From Bog-473 sp963756025 (GTDB lineage Bacteria > Actinomycetota > Acidimicrobiia > Acidimicrobiales > RAAP-2), in contig CAVWMF010000005.1 in assembly GCA_963756025.1 (NCBI GenBank), forward strand, positions 372,001-436,000: a stretch of DNA of 64,000 bases. The letters run 5' to 3'. The translations under genes were made by a program, and so were the position numbers. Numbering within the stretch: position 1 is the stretch's first letter; each line of letters opens with the position of its first letter. Below the pieces are notes generated by a model, which saw only the letters and a list, made by a program, of their open reading frames with translations, had not been told where the DNA came from and ran no database searches. This document shows positions 22,300 to 30,951 of this stretch, in pieces.

Positions 22300-22712
22300 T
22301 AGTTACCGCTCTGAGCAGACGCGAATGCAGCCACACACCCCTTTTGCCATTGCACCGGATTGTCACCCGAGGGGAGGCCTCCATGGTGCGGCCCACGGAG
22401 TTCGGTGTTCGTGCAGGCTTGCTGGGCCCCAAGTTGGGCGGGGCTATCGGCGGCATAGACAGCTCCCCCCACCGAAAACCCGTCCTTATAGGACTGGGAC
22501 TCGCGCGATATCGAGGAGAAGACCACGAGGCCGATCGTGAGAACGACCACGACCACGACGATGCCGGCAGCGAGAGCCAGCGCTTGCCGGCCTCGCCTCG
22601 TCCCCCAGACGCGCCGGAGGCTCGTGCGGAGGCCCGGACCGATGGGGTCTCCCCCTTGCGGGCCGTCCATCGACTGCGCTTCGGTCACCATCCTCGGTCC
22701 ACTGGTTGCCAA
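22299..22712 (-). CDS. Single-pass membrane protein of unknown function
   Basis: 137 residues: a cytoplasmic basic segment, one helix (ALALAAGIVVVVVVLTIGLVVF) and an extracytoplasmic domain with two cysteines (QACTNTELR and WQKGCVAAF). No family recognised. It overlaps the NuoF-like gene start and is probably co-transcribed with it, so it might be a membrane anchor or partner of that flavoprotein. This is inferred from gene overlap alone. Confidence 0.65.
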   Translation of the reverse strand: MATSGPRMVTEAQSMDGPQGGDPIGPGLRTSLRRVWGTRRGRQALALAAGIVVVVVVLTIGLVVFSSISRESQSYKDGFSVGGAVYAADSPAQLGAQQACTNTELRGPHHGGLPSGDNPVQWQKGCVAAFASAQSGN

Positions 22713-23082
22713 AAGTACATCGATTCTCGTCGTGATGGGAGTGTCCCGTCTGAGGCAACCCGCGCGGTTTCATCTCCTCATTCGGCGGCTGGGTGCTGAC
22801 GAGCTCGCTGCGGGGGTTTGGTCGCCGCTCACCGGCCGACTCCAGCGGAGATCGACAGCGAACCACTAGCTATAGCTAGGGAGATCGCACCAATGGGCAC
22901 CAGAACCTCAGGCTGTTTCAAACACCGTCGCACTTCATTCAAAGGGGGTCGCCGAGCGGAAGGCCGAGCCGAACACCAAGGGGCCGAGCCGAGCAGCGAT
23001 GTTCTCGCACCGCGCGAGAGACAGAATCGCAACCCAGCTGCAACCGTGCACCGTTACATTGGCGCTTCGAGAGGATCCGCAA
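22713..23082. other. Non-coding region between divergent genes, with a 14-bp palindrome
   Basis: About 370 bases without a supported gene. The clearest structure is the perfect palindrome CTAGCTATAGCTAG at 22866-22879, AT-rich against the GC-rich background and about 200 bases before the GGDEF-EAL start. It could be an operator. The rest shows no RNA gene or terminator that I recognise. Confidence 0.5.
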
Positions 23083-25164
23083 ATGTCGGACACGTGTGCC
23101 ACAGCGAACCGATGGCAAGGAATGCCGACCGACGATTCTCCTGTGCAGATGACCGCTCAGACACCTGAGGCGCGCAGCGCCGGACCGCCAGCGCGCCAGA
23201 CGGTGCTCCGACTGTTGGCAAGCTACGCCGCGATCAGCCTTGTTCCAGTCATATTGCTCGGGATCGTTCTTGGGATCAGCTATCGCTCAGAGGCGCGTCA
23301 ACGCGGCATCGAAGAAGGTCGATCCGAGGCGTTGGTCGTTGCACAGACCGCAGTGGAGCCTCGCCTGGGTAGTCAGCCTCTGAGCAAGGGGCTGACTCCA
23401 AGCGAGAATTCGTCCATGCAGACATTGGTCAGGAAGGCAGTCCGCCAACACGACATACTCCGGCTCCGGCTCCGCGACCTTGCCGGCAACGTCGTCTACT
23501 CCGATGACGGCTCGGGATTCAAACAGCGACCCGAGGAGGAAGCCTTGGAGGCTGCCCACGGCGGCATCGTGGCCGAGCTCACCCGGCTCAACGCCGACAG
23601 CAACGACAGCGGGAAGGTAGGTCCAGAGGCGGTCGAGATCTACCAACCGTTGTTGGCCGGTACCTCCGACCGGCGGGTCGGAGTTCTCGAGCTCTACCTT
23701 CCCTACGCGCCGATTAATGCGGATGTGACCGCTGGGCTGCACAATCTCTATCGAGATCTGATCCTCGGGCTGGTCGGGCTGTATGCGGCTCTGTCTGCCA
23801 TTTGGTTTTCCGTCACCCGCCGGCTTCGCTTGCAGCTCAAGCGGAACACATACCTTGCCGAACATGATTCGCTCACCGACTTGCCGAATCGGGCGGTCTT
23901 TCACCGCCGAGCCGAAGCGGCGGTAGCCTCCTCCTCCGAGGGCGGTCGATCGGCGGCGATTGCGATCGTCGACTTGGATCGCTTCAAGGAGGTCAATGAC
24001 ACCCTTGGCCATCTGAACGGAGATCGGCTCCTGACCGAACTGGCTCGTCGCCTTTCCACATTCATACGCCCGACAGACTGCGTGGCTCGGCTCGGCGGCG
24101 ACGAGTTCGGAATAATTCTGCGAGATGTCAGCGATCCTGAAGAGATCTTGTGGCGCGTGCGGACTGTGATCCAGCATGAGATCAGTGTCAGTGGCCTCCC
24201 CCTCTCCGTCGATTCAAGCGTCGGATTCGTCATGGTTCCCGACGACGGCACCAACGTCGACGAATTGCTGCAGCACGCGGACGTCGCCATGTATGTCGCC
24301 AAGGACCAGCACAGCGGGGTCGTTCGCTATAGGGCAGATCAGATTCGCTATCACCCCAAGGACCTCGCTCTGGTCGGTCAATTGCGTCAGGCGATCGAGA
24401 CGGACCAATTGCTGCTGCACTACCAGCCGAAAGCCAGTCTGGCCAGCGGCCGCGTCGAGTCGGTCGAGGCACTCGTTCGCTGGCGTCACCCGATCCTCGG
24501 GCTATTGCACCCGGACGTCTTCATACCGCTCGTCGAACAAACGGACCTCATCAACAAGTTGACGGAATGGGTCTTGCATCGAGCGCTGAGCGACGTGAGC
24601 GAATTCGGCTCAGAAATGGGGCACGTCAGCGTCGCTGTCAACGTGTCGGCCCGCAATCTTGCGCACTCGCAGTTCGGGAACCTGGTGATTCGAGAATTGA
24701 AAGAGACGGGGATTCCGGCTGAACGTCTCTGTATTGAAATCACCGAAACGGCTCTTCTGGCGGATCCTTCCGGTGCTGCGGTTGTCCTCGCAAGGCTCGA
24801 CGCATTCGGTGTGAGTGTCAGCATCGACGACTTCGGATCCGGACAGACATCGCTCGGATATCTGTCCACCTTGCCGATTCATGAGTTGAAGATCGATCGC
24901 AGCTTCATCGGTGACATGCTCGTAAATCCGGCACACGCAGCGATCGTTCGATCGATTGTGGACCTGGGTCACAATCTTCATTTTCACGTTGTCGGAGAAG
25001 GCGTCGAGTCGAATGAGACTTGGGAGAGCCTGAGCGACTCGGGATGCGACTCGGCACAAGGCCATTTGATTGCGCGTCCCATGCCATTGGAACAACTCAG
25101 AGTATGGCTGGCAAGTGCTGCGGCGACGATGACCCCGTTGGATTCTAGGACAGGTCGGCGATGA
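23083..25164 (+). CDS. Membrane-bound GGDEF-EAL cyclic di-GMP protein
   Basis: Two helices (SYAAISLVPVILLGIVLGI and LILGLVGLYAALSAIWF) bracket an extracytoplasmic sensor region of about 150 residues. Then comes a diguanylate cyclase domain with intact active site LGGDEFGI and the DxLTxLxNR-like start DSLTDLPNR, followed by an EAL phosphodiesterase domain with VEALVRWRHP, NVSARN, CIEITETALL, SIDDFGSG, ELKIDRSF and VVGEGVE. Both active sites look complete, so either activity is possible. I chose ATG 23083, which has AGAGGA seven bases upstream; an ATG at 22999 would add 28 residues. Convergent with the SGNH gene, overlapping it by 20 bases. Confidence 0.93.
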   Translation: MSDTCATANRWQGMPTDDSPVQMTAQTPEARSAGPPARQTVLRLLASYAAISLVPVILLGIVLGISYRSEARQRGIEEGRSEALVVAQTAVEPRLGSQPLSKGLTPSENSSMQTLVRKAVRQHDILRLRLRDLAGNVVYSDDGSGFKQRPEEEALEAAHGGIVAELTRLNADSNDSGKVGPEAVEIYQPLLAGTSDRRVGVLELYLPYAPINADVTAGLHNLYRDLILGLVGLYAALSAIWFSVTRRLRLQLKRNTYLAEHDSLTDLPNRAVFHRRAEAAVASSSEGGRSAAIAIVDLDRFKEVNDTLGHLNGDRLLTELARRLSTFIRPTDCVARLGGDEFGIILRDVSDPEEILWRVRTVIQHEISVSGLPLSVDSSVGFVMVPDDGTNVDELLQHADVAMYVAKDQHSGVVRYRADQIRYHPKDLALVGQLRQAIETDQLLLHYQPKASLASGRVESVEALVRWRHPILGLLHPDVFIPLVEQTDLINKLTEWVLHRALSDVSEFGSEMGHVSVAVNVSARNLAHSQFGNLVIRELKETGIPAERLCIEITETALLADPSGAAVVLARLDAFGVSVSIDDFGSGQTSLGYLSTLPIHELKIDRSFIGDMLVNPAHAAIVRSIVDLGHNLHFHVVGEGVESNETWESLSDSGCDSAQGHLIARPMPLEQLRVWLASAAATMTPLDSRTGRR

Positions 25165-26251
25165 CCTTCTTCGCGATGGCCTGCTGGCCGAACTGATTCG
25201 GATGGGCGGCGCGCCAGAGGTGCCGCTCGATGTCGTTCTGGCTGCCGTTCAGCGCAATGGTGAAGAGGTCGCTGGTCAATTCGGATATCGTCATTGGCTC
25301 TCCGGAGAATATCGCCGGGTCTGCGGTGCACATCTCGTGGCCGACTTCGACTTTCGAGATGTCGATGTACGTGACGTTCTTGTCGCCCGCGGCGCGCGCG
25401 TTGAGCACGGCCTGGCCGATCGCAGTATTCAGAGCATCGACGATGACCTCCCCTTGGCCGGAGAGCGAGCTCTTGTTCATCCCGATCAGGAAACAAAGAG
25501 GATTCACCTCTTTGCCCGGTGCGACAATGCTCGACCTGGAGAAGTCCGTGGAGCTGGGAATCGGGTCGTAGTAGTTGAGGACGCCGACCCGCTTTGCGTA
25601 CGGACTCACCGATTCAATCTCGGCCGTCAATGCACTGGTGACATTCGAGAGGTCCTGCTCCACCGAGGGCGTCGGTGCGTTGTCGGAGGTCACGCACTCA
25701 CTGTGGAGTGAACCGTGGGTCAGAGCCCCTTCGATGCAGCCCGCGAAGTCGATGTCGTCAGCGCCGGCCTGAATGGTGACGAGTGCGGCAGGCTTGGTGC
25801 TGAGGTTGTCGGCCGAAATCTCGTCGTTCTGGACGTTACGATTTCCTGGGCACTGATAGTTGACCGCCGTCGGGGAGGCGGGAGTCTTGCTCGTATCCTT
25901 CGAGGAAGCCTTGGCACCGCTAATGGAGAGCTGGTCGCCGGTGAGCGTGCAGTTCGTGGTCCTCACATTCGTGGTCAGCCTCAGAGCGTCTTGCACGAGC
26001 GTGGGCCATGCTTGCAGGGACGGTCCTTGTGAAACCGCCGACTGAGGCAACCCGATCTGCGCTGAGGTGTAGGGATTGTCGAGCCCGTGCCCGTACGGAA
26101 CGGAATCGCCCAAGGCGACGTAGCGGGTCGAGGGTGGCCGAGGCGTCGACGTGGCCCCCGAAGCTTCAACCGCGAGCAGACCTCCGGCCAGCAGTACTAC
26201 AGAGCTGAGCACGAGCAAGCTCCAACGATTTGTCATACGGCGCATCCGCAC
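25145..26251 (-). CDS. Secreted SGNH/GDSL-type hydrolase
   Basis: Signal peptide (LLVLSSVVLLAGGLLAVEASG) and then an esterase-like fold of about 330 residues. Block I is YVALGDSVPYGHG with the nucleophile serine. Block III, normally GxND, reads QAGADDIDF, with Asp in place of Asn. The block V histidine is in RAAHPNQFGQQ, but the acidic residue three before it is Arg, so the usual DxxH dyad is incomplete. Several cysteines suggest disulfides. GTG 26251 has GGGGGA six bases upstream; in-frame ATG codons follow at 26245 and 26236. Substrate unknown; a cell-wall or lipid ester is possible. Confidence 0.8.
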   Translation of the reverse strand: MRMRRMTNRWSLLVLSSVVLLAGGLLAVEASGATSTPRPPSTRYVALGDSVPYGHGLDNPYTSAQIGLPQSAVSQGPSLQAWPTLVQDALRLTTNVRTTNCTLTGDQLSISGAKASSKDTSKTPASPTAVNYQCPGNRNVQNDEISADNLSTKPAALVTIQAGADDIDFAGCIEGALTHGSLHSECVTSDNAPTPSVEQDLSNVTSALTAEIESVSPYAKRVGVLNYYDPIPSSTDFSRSSIVAPGKEVNPLCFLIGMNKSSLSGQGEVIVDALNTAIGQAVLNARAAGDKNVTYIDISKVEVGHEMCTADPAIFSGEPMTISELTSDLFTIALNGSQNDIERHLWRAAHPNQFGQQAIAKKVIADLS

Positions 26252-26353
26252 GCCTGATCCCCCTACCTGATATCGAGTTTGGGGACGTTAGACGACGGCA
26301 TCGAGAATTACTGGCCGCCCCATTCGTCGGGGGCATGCAACTCGGCCAGCCGT

Positions 26354-27184
26354 TCAGTCGACGAATTCGACCTGAGGATCGAAGACGGCGCGCCGCGAGG
26401 CGCGCCGCAGGGCGGCGAGCACCGGTCGGCCCAACACCAGGATCAGCACGGCGCAGGTTGCCGCACGGGTCAGGTCGAATCCCATGGACGTGACCAGGTC
26501 GAAGAGAAGGAACCGGTGCAGGTTCTCCAGCGTGCCCACACCGGGTTCGAATTGATATGCCGTCTTCGCACCGACAAAGGGCCAGAACCAGAAGTTGATG
26601 AGCAGGCCGTAGGCGAGGGCCGAGACCACGCCGTAGCCCGCCAAAAGGAGGCGCTCACCGACGCCACGTAACGGGGGCAGGCAACCGGCTCCGAAGCCCA
26701 CCCACGCCGCGACGATCATCTGGAAGGGCAGCCAGGGCCCGACTCCTCCGGTGATCAGGGCCGAGGCGAAGAATGCCACGGCGCCGAGGACGAAGCCGAA
26801 TCCCCGTCCGAACACGCGGGCCGCGAGGATCAGAAGAAACCATTCGGGCTCGAAGCCGTTGATACCCGGACTGGCCATGCGCAAGGCGGCGAAACAGGCT
26901 GCGAGGACGCCGAGAAGGGCCACCGCCTTGGCGTCCATAGCGCCTTCGGAGAGCTCGGCCATGACGATGGCCAGCAGAAGTGGGATCAGGGCGACGAAGA
27001 CCCACGGTGCATCTCCGTTGTGGGCCGTGTTCGCGCCGGAGTGCTGATGGATCAGCAAGGGCCAGACGAAGGCCGCGATGCCGAACAGCGTGGTGAGGAG
27101 CATCAGGAATGAAGAGCGGCGCCCGATCCGGAGCGCCGGGGCCAGGCGCTGTTCCAGAGGAGTCGAGAATTCCGACGGGCTCAT
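26354..27184 (-). CDS. ECF transporter substrate-binding (S) component, probably for cobalamin
   Basis: Integral membrane protein of 276 residues with about six helices (SSFLMLLTTLFGIAAFVWPLL, ALIPLLLAIVMAELSEG, ALLGVLAACFAALRM, FVLGAVAFFASALITG, LLLAGYGVVSALAYGLL and a late helix). GVGPWLPFQMIVAAWVGFGAG is like the S components of cobalamin-type ECF systems. ATG 27184 overlaps the A-component stop as ATGA. It is the last gene of the riboswitch-controlled operon. Substrate assigned from the cobalamin riboswitch and the two transcobalamin-like proteins upstream, not from its own residues. Confidence 0.82.
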   Translation of the reverse strand: MSPSEFSTPLEQRLAPALRIGRRSSFLMLLTTLFGIAAFVWPLLIHQHSGANTAHNGDAPWVFVALIPLLLAIVMAELSEGAMDAKAVALLGVLAACFAALRMASPGINGFEPEWFLLILAARVFGRGFGFVLGAVAFFASALITGGVGPWLPFQMIVAAWVGFGAGCLPPLRGVGERLLLAGYGVVSALAYGLLINFWFWPFVGAKTAYQFEPGVGTLENLHRFLLFDLVTSMGFDLTRAATCAVLILVLGRPVLAALRRASRRAVFDPQVEFVD

Positions 27185-28812
27185 GGCGCACCCTGTGCGG
27201 CGAGTGCCCTGCGTACTTCGTCGACGGTGAGCCACTCGTCGGGGGCCAGAACCTTCGCCACCTGGGGGGCGAAGACGGGGGAGTGACACACCACCTGACG
27301 CGCAGGCCCGTCGGCGATGATCTGGCCGTCAGCGAGGACGACGGCCCTGTCGGCCACGCGGGCTGCCAGTTCGACATCGTGGGTGGCAAGGACGACGGCG
27401 TGCCCCTCGTCCGCCATGTCCCGCAGGACCTCGATCAAGCGGTCCTTGCTCGGGTAGTCCAGTCCCCTCGTCGGCTCATCGAGCAACAGGAGAGCCGGAG
27501 CCGGGGCGAGGACGAGGGACATGGCAAGGGCGAGCCGCTGACCCTCGGACAGATCGCGGGGGTGTCTCTCGGCCGGAACGCCCGGCAGTACACGAGCGAG
27601 GGCGTTCGACGTCGTGCCTTCCGCCAGCCCGGACACCTTGTCGGCCGTGCGACATTCGTTGCGGACGCTCTCGCCGTAGAGCAAGAGCCCGGGATCTTGA
27701 GGTACCAGCCCCACGTGCCGGATCAACTCGGCAGGTCGATACGAACGGGGATCACGCCCTTGCACCGACACGGTGCCGCGGCTCGGGGCTCGTCCACCCG
27801 AAAGAGCGGTGAGCAGCGTCGACTTGCCCGAGCCGTTCCGGCCCATGAGCACGAGCACCTCGCCTCGGGCAATCGAGAGGTCCACACCGTCGAGCGCCAG
27901 GAGTTGCCCGTAGGACACGCTCAGCCTGCTGGTCACAGCCACCTCGGCGCCGGTCCCTGACGAACGGCATCCCCCTTGTGACCGGGGCGGTGGTATCGCC
28001 GCCAGGCGCCCGCGTAGCGGGCCGGCTTGCCGGCGGGCATCGCGAATCGAAAGGGGGAGAGGATGCCAGCCGACCAGCCGGCCCAACTCCACCAGGGGCG
28101 GTGCGACCGAAGACGCACGCATGATCTCCTCCGGCGGTCCTTCGAGGAGCGGTACACCGTTGCCCGGCACCAGGACGATGCGGTCGGCAAAAGGGAGGAC
28201 GCGTTCGAGGCGATGCTCGGCCATGACCACGGTCAACCCCAAATCGTGCACCAGACGCGCCAGGGTGCTGAGTACCTCTTCGGCCGCTGCCGGGTCGAGC
28301 GCCGACGTCGGCTCGTCGAGCACCAGGATCCGGGGCGAGGCCGTCAGTACGGCTCCGATGGCCACCCGTTGTTGTTGGCCACCCGACAGTGCCCGCAGGG
28401 ATCGGTCGCGCAGGTCGTGGAGGCCGAGGAGATCGAGGGTGTCCTCGACGCGGCGGCGCATCGCCTCGGTGGGTATGCCCAGGTTCTCCATCGTGTAGGC
28501 CAGCTCGTCCTCCACCGTCTCGGTCACAAACGTCGCCAACGGGTTCTGCCCGACGAAGCCGACGACATCCGCGAGGTCGCGAGGGCGGTTGTCCTTCGTC
28601 GTCCGCCCGTCGACCGTGACGGTGCCGGCCAACGTCCCACCGCTGAAATGCGGCATCAACCCGTTGATGGCGCGCAACAAGGTCGTCTTGCCCGTCCCGG
28701 TCTCTCCCACCACCACCCACAGCTCGCCCTCGGGAATGTGCAGGGTGACCTGGTGCAGGGTGGGCCGCGAAGCCCCGGAGTAGGTGAACGACACGTTGTC
28801 GAAGCGGATCAT
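27181..28812 (-). CDS. ECF transporter fused ATPases (A and A')
   Basis: One protein of 543 residues with two ABC ATPase domains. The first has Walker A GETGTGKTTLL, Q-loop VGQNPLA, signature LSGGQQQR and Walker B ILVLDEP. The second has GRNGSGKSTLL, VPQDPGLLL, signature LSEGQRLA and LLLLDEP. A linker of about 50 residues joins them. It energises uptake through the T component. ATG 28812 overlaps the T-component stop by four bases. Such A-A' fusions are common in actinobacterial ECF systems. Confidence 0.93.
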   Translation of the reverse strand: MIRFDNVSFTYSGASRPTLHQVTLHIPEGELWVVVGETGTGKTTLLRAINGLMPHFSGGTLAGTVTVDGRTTKDNRPRDLADVVGFVGQNPLATFVTETVEDELAYTMENLGIPTEAMRRRVEDTLDLLGLHDLRDRSLRALSGGQQQRVAIGAVLTASPRILVLDEPTSALDPAAAEEVLSTLARLVHDLGLTVVMAEHRLERVLPFADRIVLVPGNGVPLLEGPPEEIMRASSVAPPLVELGRLVGWHPLPLSIRDARRQAGPLRGRLAAIPPPRSQGGCRSSGTGAEVAVTSRLSVSYGQLLALDGVDLSIARGEVLVLMGRNGSGKSTLLTALSGGRAPSRGTVSVQGRDPRSYRPAELIRHVGLVPQDPGLLLYGESVRNECRTADKVSGLAEGTTSNALARVLPGVPAERHPRDLSEGQRLALAMSLVLAPAPALLLLDEPTRGLDYPSKDRLIEVLRDMADEGHAVVLATHDVELAARVADRAVVLADGQIIADGPARQVVCHSPVFAPQVAKVLAPDEWLTVDEVRRALAAQGAP

Positions 28813-29993
28813 TTCGTCGCTCCCGAAAGACTCGCCGCAGGGACGCGGGTCCCGGCCTCCTGCGAATTGCCCGACCCCGTGTCGCGGGCCACCGCCGGAC
28901 CAGAAGCCGCTCGAGGTGGTCTCGGCGCCACGACGGCGGGGAGGAGGGTGGTGAGGATTCCGAGAATCGGCAGCAACGGGATGCTCGGAAACACCACGGG
29001 GGTGAAGGAGACGGTGAGTCCGGGGACGTCCAGCGCATGGGCGACGGCAAAGGCAATCAGCGCAGCAAGGCCCGAACCCACGACGATCCACTCGGGTCCG
29101 AGCCACGGATCTGGCCGGTAGCGCGAGCGGGCCGTGCGCCGCCCTCCGAGGGCGAGGCCCACGCCGCAGAGGACCGCACCGACGGCCAAGACCGGGAGAC
29201 CGAGACCGAACAGCGAGCCCGAATCAACGACGCCGTAGAGGCCGACTGCGAGCAGCAACAGCCCGCCTACGGTCGTCACGTTGGCCCAACGACGAGAACC
29301 CTTTCCCACCGCAACCCGTCGTCCGTAGCCACGCGCGTCCATGCTGGTGGCCAGTTGCAAGGACCGATCGAGGGCGCTCTCGAGTACGGGCACCGCCACG
29401 CCCCGCATGCCGCGTAGACCCTTCGTCGGGATCCCCCGTTGGCGACGGGCTTGGCGCACGGCGCCGATGGACTGCACCAACTCAGGGGTGAAGGCAAGGG
29501 CGACCGTCACCGCCACGCCGGTCTCGTAGAGAACCGCCGGCAACGATCGCAAGAGTCGGTAGGGGCTGGCCAGAGAGTTCGCCGCTCCGAAGCAGAGAAG
29601 GATCACTGCGATCTGCAATCCCACCACGAAAGCGTCAAGAACGGACCCCAAGGTGACCGGTCCACCGATGCTCACCGCCGCCGCCCAAGAGGGCAGAGGG
29701 ACCCGGGGCAGGGTGAACAGCACGTGCCCGGGCAGGCCGCGCTGGCCGAACAAGATCTCGATGCCCACCCGGATCACGATGACGACCACCCCGAGCCGCA
29801 GGAAGAACGCGATCGAATGAGACCACGGCGCGCTGCTGCGACGGGCGGACACCACGAAGCAGGCGACGGCGCCGATCAGCGCCAGCAGGAACGGGTTCGT
29901 CGTCCTTGCGGCACAGGTTGCCAAGGCCGCCGCCCACAGCCACCAGGCCACCGGGTGCAAGGAGCGACGCCGGGGCGCGGCGGTTCGTGTCAT
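28809..29993 (-). CDS. ECF transporter transmembrane (T) component
   Basis: Couples the ATPases to the S component. 394 residues with more helices than a minimal T protein. The diagnostic coupling helix is seen in LATSMDARGYGRR (Ala-Arg-Gly type), preceded by VPVLESALDRSLQ. N-terminal helices AVACFVVSARR and AFFLRLGVVVIVIRVG, and C-terminal helices VVGSGLAALIAFAVAHAL and LPILGILTTLLPAVVA. It overlaps both neighbours by four bases, showing tight translational coupling through the operon. Confidence 0.9.
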   Translation of the reverse strand: MTRTAAPRRRSLHPVAWWLWAAALATCAARTTNPFLLALIGAVACFVVSARRSSAPWSHSIAFFLRLGVVVIVIRVGIEILFGQRGLPGHVLFTLPRVPLPSWAAAVSIGGPVTLGSVLDAFVVGLQIAVILLCFGAANSLASPYRLLRSLPAVLYETGVAVTVALAFTPELVQSIGAVRQARRQRGIPTKGLRGMRGVAVPVLESALDRSLQLATSMDARGYGRRVAVGKGSRRWANVTTVGGLLLLAVGLYGVVDSGSLFGLGLPVLAVGAVLCGVGLALGGRRTARSRYRPDPWLGPEWIVVGSGLAALIAFAVAHALDVPGLTVSFTPVVFPSIPLLPILGILTTLLPAVVAPRPPRAASGPAVARDTGSGNSQEAGTRVPAASLSGATK

Positions 29994-30949
29994 CCTTCCG
30001 CCGGCTTACGACGCCAACGGAAGAGCGCCAGGCCCCCCAGTGCGGCCACCACGGCAGCAACGAGGACCACGGGGAGGACGGGGTTGCTGGCTCCCCCGGC
30101 CCTCTGGTGGGGTGCCGCGCTCGCATCCGCGTGGCGGGTCGTCCCCGGCGCCGCCCCTTTCGTCGTGCCGACAGCCCCCCGGTCGCCGTTCGGCGGCGCG
30201 GTGGTCGTGGTGGTGGCGGTTCCGATCGCGGGGCCGACCGCCGGCGACGTCGAACCGGTTCCCGGCACGGTCGTCGGGGTTCCGGGGCCCGATCCGGCTG
30301 TGGTGCTCCCCGGCGTGGCCGTCACCGATGGCGCAGGGATAGTGGTGGTCGTTCCCGTCGTCGGCGTTTGGGAAGGGGCGACCTCGGTCGAGGCGTTGCA
30401 GATCTGTGCATACGAGGCCGCAACAGACGGCGATGGGGGTGGACTATTCGGGTTGTCCGAGCCGTTCGTCTGATATTTCAGACCGACCACGTCGTCGGCC
30501 GGGCTGGCGACGGGCTGTTCGGTCGGGCCGTCGCTGGCGTATACCCACGATCCCGAGGTGCCATGCCAGTAGGACCAATAGTCGTAGGTGCCGTTCCCGA
30601 CGGCTCGGCCACAGTCCTGGACGCCATTCGTCGGGTAGTTCTCGATCGCGCAGAGAAGGCCCGAGTCGCTGTATGACACATTGTTGACGCCCACCGCCGC
30701 CGCCAGCGCGTCGGAGTCCCGGGCGGTCGACGCCACTGGCACGCACTTCGTCACCGTCGAGATGTTCGACCCGCCCCCGAAGTCGACAACCACGGCGACG
30801 TAGACATCGTCACCAACAGAAGCAGCGGAGGCGATGGCTATCTTGAACGGGTCCAGGGCCGTCGGTCCTGCCGGCGCCAACACGGCACCGGCAGCACCCA
30901 GGAGGAGTCCTCCGGTGAGCAGCCGACCCCGATGTGCCACGCCATGCAC
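29990..30949 (-). CDS. Surface-anchored DUF4430-like (transcobalamin beta-domain-like) protein
   Basis: Signal peptide (LTGGLLLGAAGAVLAPAGP), then a domain of about 130 residues with VYVAVVVDFGGGS, KCVPVAS, GLLCAIENYP, QDCGRAVG, YWSYWHGTSGSWVYASDGP and VVGLKYQ. This order and the YWSYWHG-x-W-Y pattern fit the DUF4430 fold, the same fold as the beta domain of animal transcobalamin and intrinsic factor. A Thr/Pro/Ser/Gly-rich linker of about 100 residues follows, then a C-terminal helix (LPVVLVAAVVAALGGLALF) and RWRRK, which would hold it on the outer face of the membrane. Four cysteines may form disulfides. Expected role: help capture cobalamin for the ECF transporter. Confidence 0.75.
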   Translation of the reverse strand: MHGVAHRGRLLTGGLLLGAAGAVLAPAGPTALDPFKIAIASAASVGDDVYVAVVVDFGGGSNISTVTKCVPVASTARDSDALAAAVGVNNVSYSDSGLLCAIENYPTNGVQDCGRAVGNGTYDYWSYWHGTSGSWVYASDGPTEQPVASPADDVVGLKYQTNGSDNPNSPPPSPSVAASYAQICNASTEVAPSQTPTTGTTTTIPAPSVTATPGSTTAGSGPGTPTTVPGTGSTSPAVGPAIGTATTTTTAPPNGDRGAVGTTKGAAPGTTRHADASAAPHQRAGGASNPVLPVVLVAAVVAALGGLALFRWRRKPAEG

Positions 30950-30951
30950 GG

